This document shows, piece after piece, positions 61,246 through 64,000 of a stretch of 64,000 nt of DNA. The notes beneath the pieces were generated by a model that was given only the letters and a program-made list of their open reading frames with translations, searched no databases and was not told the origin of the DNA. Location of the stretch: positions 124,001 through 188,000 of the forward strand of contig SUGL01000001.1 of the NCBI GenBank assembly GCA_004963905.1. The letters run 5' to 3'. Positions within the stretch are counted from its first letter, which is position 1. Each line of letters starts with the position of its first letter. The stretch is from Mesorhizobium sp. (GTDB taxonomy: Bacteria > Pseudomonadota > Alphaproteobacteria > Rhizobiales > Rhizobiaceae). Position numbers and translations under genes: made by a program.

Positions 61246-61794
61246 CTACTTTATCCTTCGGCCGAGGCCCATGGATTTGGCCAGTTTCGAGCGGGTTGCG
61301 GAATAGTTTGGCGCCACCATCGGGTAATTGGAAGGCAGGTTCCACTTCATTCGATATTGATCCGGCGTAAGGCCGTATTGGGCCTTGATATGCCGCTTCA
61401 GCGATTTGAAGCGCTTGCCGTCTTCCAGGCAGATGATGAATTCAGGTGTGACGGATTTCTTTGCCCGGGCCACGGCTTTGATGTCATCGGGCCGGACATC
61501 AAGACTTCCTACCGAGATCAGCTTGATCGAGGTGTAAATCTTGCTGATGAATTCCGGGAGCTCCGCGGCTGGCAAAGGATTGTTCGAGATGTAGGCCGAA
61601 ACAATGTCCGCTGTTATGGAGACGGCCGGATCAAAGTCTTCCTTGCCCAGCTTTGGATCTCCGGGGAGTCGAAGGCCTCTTCCGTTGGCTTCAAGGCCGG
61701 AATGCACATGGCCGGCACCTTCCGTTCTGTCCGACGCGCCGTCGAACCCATTCATGGCCCTGGCTATGGTTGGCTTTGCATAAGGCCTCTTCAA
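61246..61794 (-). CDS. MucR/Ros family transcriptional regulator
   Basis: A 182-residue protein. The C-terminal domain has the Ros/MucR pattern T-P-E-F-I-I-C-L-E-D-G-K-R-F-K-S-L-K-R-H-I and L-T-P-D-Q-Y-R-M-K-W-N-L-P. The second zinc cysteine is replaced by Asp, as reported for several M. loti MucR homologues that fold without zinc. MucR proteins repress exopolysaccharide, motility and other genes by binding AT-rich DNA. The start is TTG 61794, with AGGAG seven bases upstream. The N-terminal extension is unusual. Confidence 0.9.
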   Translation of the reverse strand: MKRPYAKPTIARAMNGFDGASDRTEGAGHVHSGLEANGRGLRLPGDPKLGKEDFDPAVSITADIVSAYISNNPLPAAELPEFISKIYTSIKLISVGSLDVRPDDIKAVARAKKSVTPEFIICLEDGKRFKSLKRHIKAQYGLTPDQYRMKWNLPSNYPMVAPNYSATRSKLAKSMGLGRRIK

Positions 61795-62027
61795 ACGAAT
61801 TCTCCTGTTGGCGGTCGGGCTTGGCGGTCAATGGCAAGAATCTATCCTGCACAGCATCGTGTGGGAAAATTTCACACGTGTCAATCGGGAGATTACAACC
61901 GGCCGGCGTCGAAGATGCGCCGCGATATCCCGCGGTACCTTGTGGAAGCATTTCCCACGGGCTATTTTTCGTGGAGTTTCCGAGGGATGGATGATCGATC
62001 ACGTGATTGACGGGTGAAGGAATGGCG

Positions 62028-62894
62028 ATGAGCAAATCGGGGGAACAATATCTGGATGCCGAGGGGGTCCAGAGCGCGTTGAACCGGATTCTTCGCCCGT
62101 TGGTGCGATTGGCAATCAAGTGCGGGGTGACGTTTCCCACCTTCGTCGATCTGCTGCGGCAGATCTATGTCAATGTGGCGGAGCATGAATTCACGCTACC
62201 CGACAAGCAACAGACGGACAGCAGGGTAAGCCTGCTGACCGGTGTCCATCGGAAGGAGGTCAGCCGTCTGAGAGGCGCCGGCGCCCCAGTAGGCGTGATA
62301 CCGGAATCGGTATCCAGGACGAGCGCCATTGTCGCGCGCTGGCTTGCCGACCCGACATTCACCGATGCCAAAGGCGCGCCATTGCCGTTGCCGCGAATGG
62401 CCGAGACCGGAGAGGCGTCGTTTGCCGGCCTTGTCGAGTCGGTGACCCGCGATTTGCGGCCGAGAGCGGTGCTCGACGACTGGCTCGATAGAAAGCTCGT
62501 GGAGATCGATGAAAAGGACCGGATCGTCCTGATGGAAGCCGCGATGGCACCGCGAGACGACGGGGAGGTCCGGCTTTACTATTTCGCCCGAAATCTTCAC
62601 GACCACGCCGCCGCCGCCGTTACGAACATCCTGGCCGACAATCCCCCTTTCATCGAGCGGGCCGTCCATTATGACGGGCTCTCCGAAGAGCTTGCCAAGT
62701 CGCTCGAGGCCTACAGCCGCAAAGTCGCGGTGGAGACCCTGCTTCAACTGAACAGATATGCGAACGAGGCTGTCAAAAGCGATCCCGGCGGCACAAGCCG
62801 GTGGAATTGCGGCGTCTACATTCTCACAGCTGACGGCAGATCATTTGCCGGCGAAGAATCCCGGAGCAAGTCCACCGGCGGAGACGCTTCATGA
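62028..62894 (+). CDS. DUF6502 family protein
   Basis: A 288-residue protein, helical, with L-R-P-L-V-R-L-A-I-K-C-G-V-T-F near residue 25 and an HTH-like R-V-S-L-L-T-G-V-H-R-K-E-V-S-R-L, suggesting DNA binding. DUF6502 proteins commonly precede a DUF5666 gene, as here (stop and start overlap as ATGA). ATG 62028 has AAGGA upstream; ATG 62022 and TTG 62007 are also in frame. Function unknown; a regulator of the partner gene is possible. Confidence 0.78.
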   Translation: MSKSGEQYLDAEGVQSALNRILRPLVRLAIKCGVTFPTFVDLLRQIYVNVAEHEFTLPDKQQTDSRVSLLTGVHRKEVSRLRGAGAPVGVIPESVSRTSAIVARWLADPTFTDAKGAPLPLPRMAETGEASFAGLVESVTRDLRPRAVLDDWLDRKLVEIDEKDRIVLMEAAMAPRDDGEVRLYYFARNLHDHAAAAVTNILADNPPFIERAVHYDGLSEELAKSLEAYSRKVAVETLLQLNRYANEAVKSDPGGTSRWNCGVYILTADGRSFAGEESRSKSTGGDAS

Positions 62895-63949
62895 GCCGGA
62901 GAGTGACGAGGCGGGGTTTTCTAGCGCTCGTGCCGGCGATGCTGGTCAGTCTCCTGGCGAGAGCGACCGAGCCTTCGAACGACCGCGGAATCGGCGGCAC
63001 CGGCTGGACGGCGGGCACCGAGAGCGATCACGGCATCGGAGGCACCGGCATAGTGGGCACGATACAGCGCTTCGGCAGCATCTTCGTCAACGATGTGCGG
63101 GTCGCGTACGCTCCGGACGTGCCGGTATGGATAGACGGCGTCCGCGCCGCCACGAGCAGCCTCAAGATAGGACACGTCGTGCGGGTGGCTGTGATGCAGG
63201 ACGCCGATCGCGTCGTCACGCGCGAAATCCATGTCACCAGCGAGGTCGTCGGACCGGTCGAACGCGCAAGTGCCGGTTCGATCCTGGTGCTTGGGCAGAC
63301 GGTGGACACCGGCAGCATTCCAGGAACGCCGCAGATCAAGAAGGGCGATATCGTAGCCGTCTACGGCATTCGCCGGCCCGATGGAAAGATCGTCGCAAGC
63401 CTGATAGAGCCCAGGCCAACCGAAACGCGTTATCTGGTTCGCGGCCTGGCGGTCGTAAGATCAGGCTCGCTGCTGGTGGGACGGCTGAGCATCGGGCCAA
63501 GATCATCGGAGCTCGCAAACCGGCGCGTCGAGCTAAGCCTGGCCAAGGCTACGGGCGGCTATCGGGTGGTGCGCATCGAGGCGGAAGCTCCGGTCCCGCA
63601 GGCCGAGGTCGCGAACGTGCTCTATGAGACCTTCCTGCGCCGTCAGGGACGTCGGCTGGAATCCGGTTTGGGGGTTTCTGTGGACGACAAAGGCACGGGT
63701 CCGAAATCAACAGGCGTCGTGCACGCGTTCCTTGTCGTCGGATTCGATCGGACGGGCAATATCGTATCGGCCTCACGCCAGGCGAACCCCGGCATGCGAT
63801 CGCCAGGTCAGCCCGGCATGCCCGGCCAGCCGCCCGGTTCAGGTTCGCCGAGCGGTCCAGGAATGCCCGGAGCGCCGGGCGGCGCGCCCGATGGCGGGCC
63901 AGGTGGCCCTGGCGGTCCCGGTGGACCGGGCGGTCCTGGCGCGCCCTGA
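62891..63949 (+). CDS. Secreted DUF5666 protein with collagen-like tail
   Basis: A 352-residue protein. A Tat-like leader (R-R-V-T-R-R-G-F-L-A-L) is followed by a G-I-G-G-T-G repeated motif and several DUF5666 beta modules (G-T-I-Q-R-F-G-S-I-F-V-N, V-G-P-V-E-R-A-S-A-G-S-I-L-V-L-G). The last 60 residues are Gly/Pro-rich, ending in repeated G-G-P-G units like collagen. It is translationally coupled to the DUF6502 gene. Surface or matrix role suspected. Confidence 0.8.
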   Translation: MSRRVTRRGFLALVPAMLVSLLARATEPSNDRGIGGTGWTAGTESDHGIGGTGIVGTIQRFGSIFVNDVRVAYAPDVPVWIDGVRAATSSLKIGHVVRVAVMQDADRVVTREIHVTSEVVGPVERASAGSILVLGQTVDTGSIPGTPQIKKGDIVAVYGIRRPDGKIVASLIEPRPTETRYLVRGLAVVRSGSLLVGRLSIGPRSSELANRRVELSLAKATGGYRVVRIEAEAPVPQAEVANVLYETFLRRQGRRLESGLGVSVDDKGTGPKSTGVVHAFLVVGFDRTGNIVSASRQANPGMRSPGQPGMPGQPPGSGSPSGPGMPGAPGGAPDGGPGGPGGPGGPGGPGAP

Positions 63950-63978
63950 AACGCGCCGAGACGGACTCAGGTGACAGA

Positions 63979-64000
63979 ATGCGGATCAGCTCCATCCGAA
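63979..64000 (+). CDS. Possible start of next gene, cut by window edge
   Basis: ATG at 63979 follows AGGTGA by five bases and lies 29 bases after the DUF5666 gene. Only seven codons are present (M-R-I-S-S-I-R). It may be a third gene of the DUF6502-DUF5666 operon. Confidence 0.3.

Overview
The window looks like a chromosomal segment of a Mesorhizobium-like alphaproteobacterium (order Hyphomicrobiales/Rhizobiales). This rests on high GC coding DNA, rhizobial family signatures (a MucR/Ros regulator, an FnrN-type regulator with a Cys-X2-Cys-X7-Cys motif, DUF1150, DUF2244), the lptCAB-rpoN-hpf-ptsN gene order, and several families of short intergenic palindromic repeats. The genus is inferred from protein features and was not checked by a search. 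I saw no rRNA, tRNA, CRISPR array, transposase or phage gene.

Layout. 0-2 kb: minus-strand sppA-ihfB-lapA-like genes. 2-7.4 kb: lptC-lptA-lptB (LPS export), rpoN (sigma-54), hpf and ptsN. 7.5-13 kb: DUF1150, a small heat-shock protein behind a good RpoH promoter, nucleoside hydrolase, a LysE exporter, and ribokinase-amidase. 13-15 kb: a small spore-coat-U (SCPU) secretion operon with two SCPU proteins and a chaperone but no usher. 15-20 kb: DNA repair (Ada-type alkyltransferase, endonuclease III) and small enzymes. 20-22.7 kb: a GGDEF-EAL protein. 22.9-26.3 kb: an ArsR-led minus-strand operon of small proteins and a divergent NmrA-type oxidoreductase.

26.3-32.4 kb: an IclR regulator divergent from tctC-tctB-tctA, a CaiB-type CoA transferase and a stand-alone citryl-CoA-lyase-like protein. 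Together they suggest uptake, CoA activation and cleavage of a tricarboxylate. 33.6-42.1 kb: a complete kdp potassium operon (kdpFABCDE) with two extra small membrane proteins, one before kdpF and one between kdpA and kdpB, plus a candidate KdpE operator. 42.4-54.2 kb: a catabolic region with a NitT/TauT-type ABC importer, a Gfo/Idh oxidoreductase, a frameshifted amidase, a divergent RpiR regulator, an NTF2-flavin monooxygenase fusion, an amidohydrolase, RidA and an NTF2-like protein. 54.3-61.2 kb: a HerA-like ATPase, cydDC with an FNR box, a hemerythrin-like protein and fnrN. 61.2-64 kb: MucR and a DUF6502-DUF5666 pair with a collagen-like tail.

The most distinctive signals are (1) four interspersed repeat families, one of which repeatedly supplies the TAG stop codon of the neighbouring gene; (2) the proposed tricarboxylate-CoA pathway with a nested dyad operator; (3) two unnamed micro-proteins in the kdp operon; and (4) the usherless SCPU operon. 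None is proven here to be a new system; each is given with a test.
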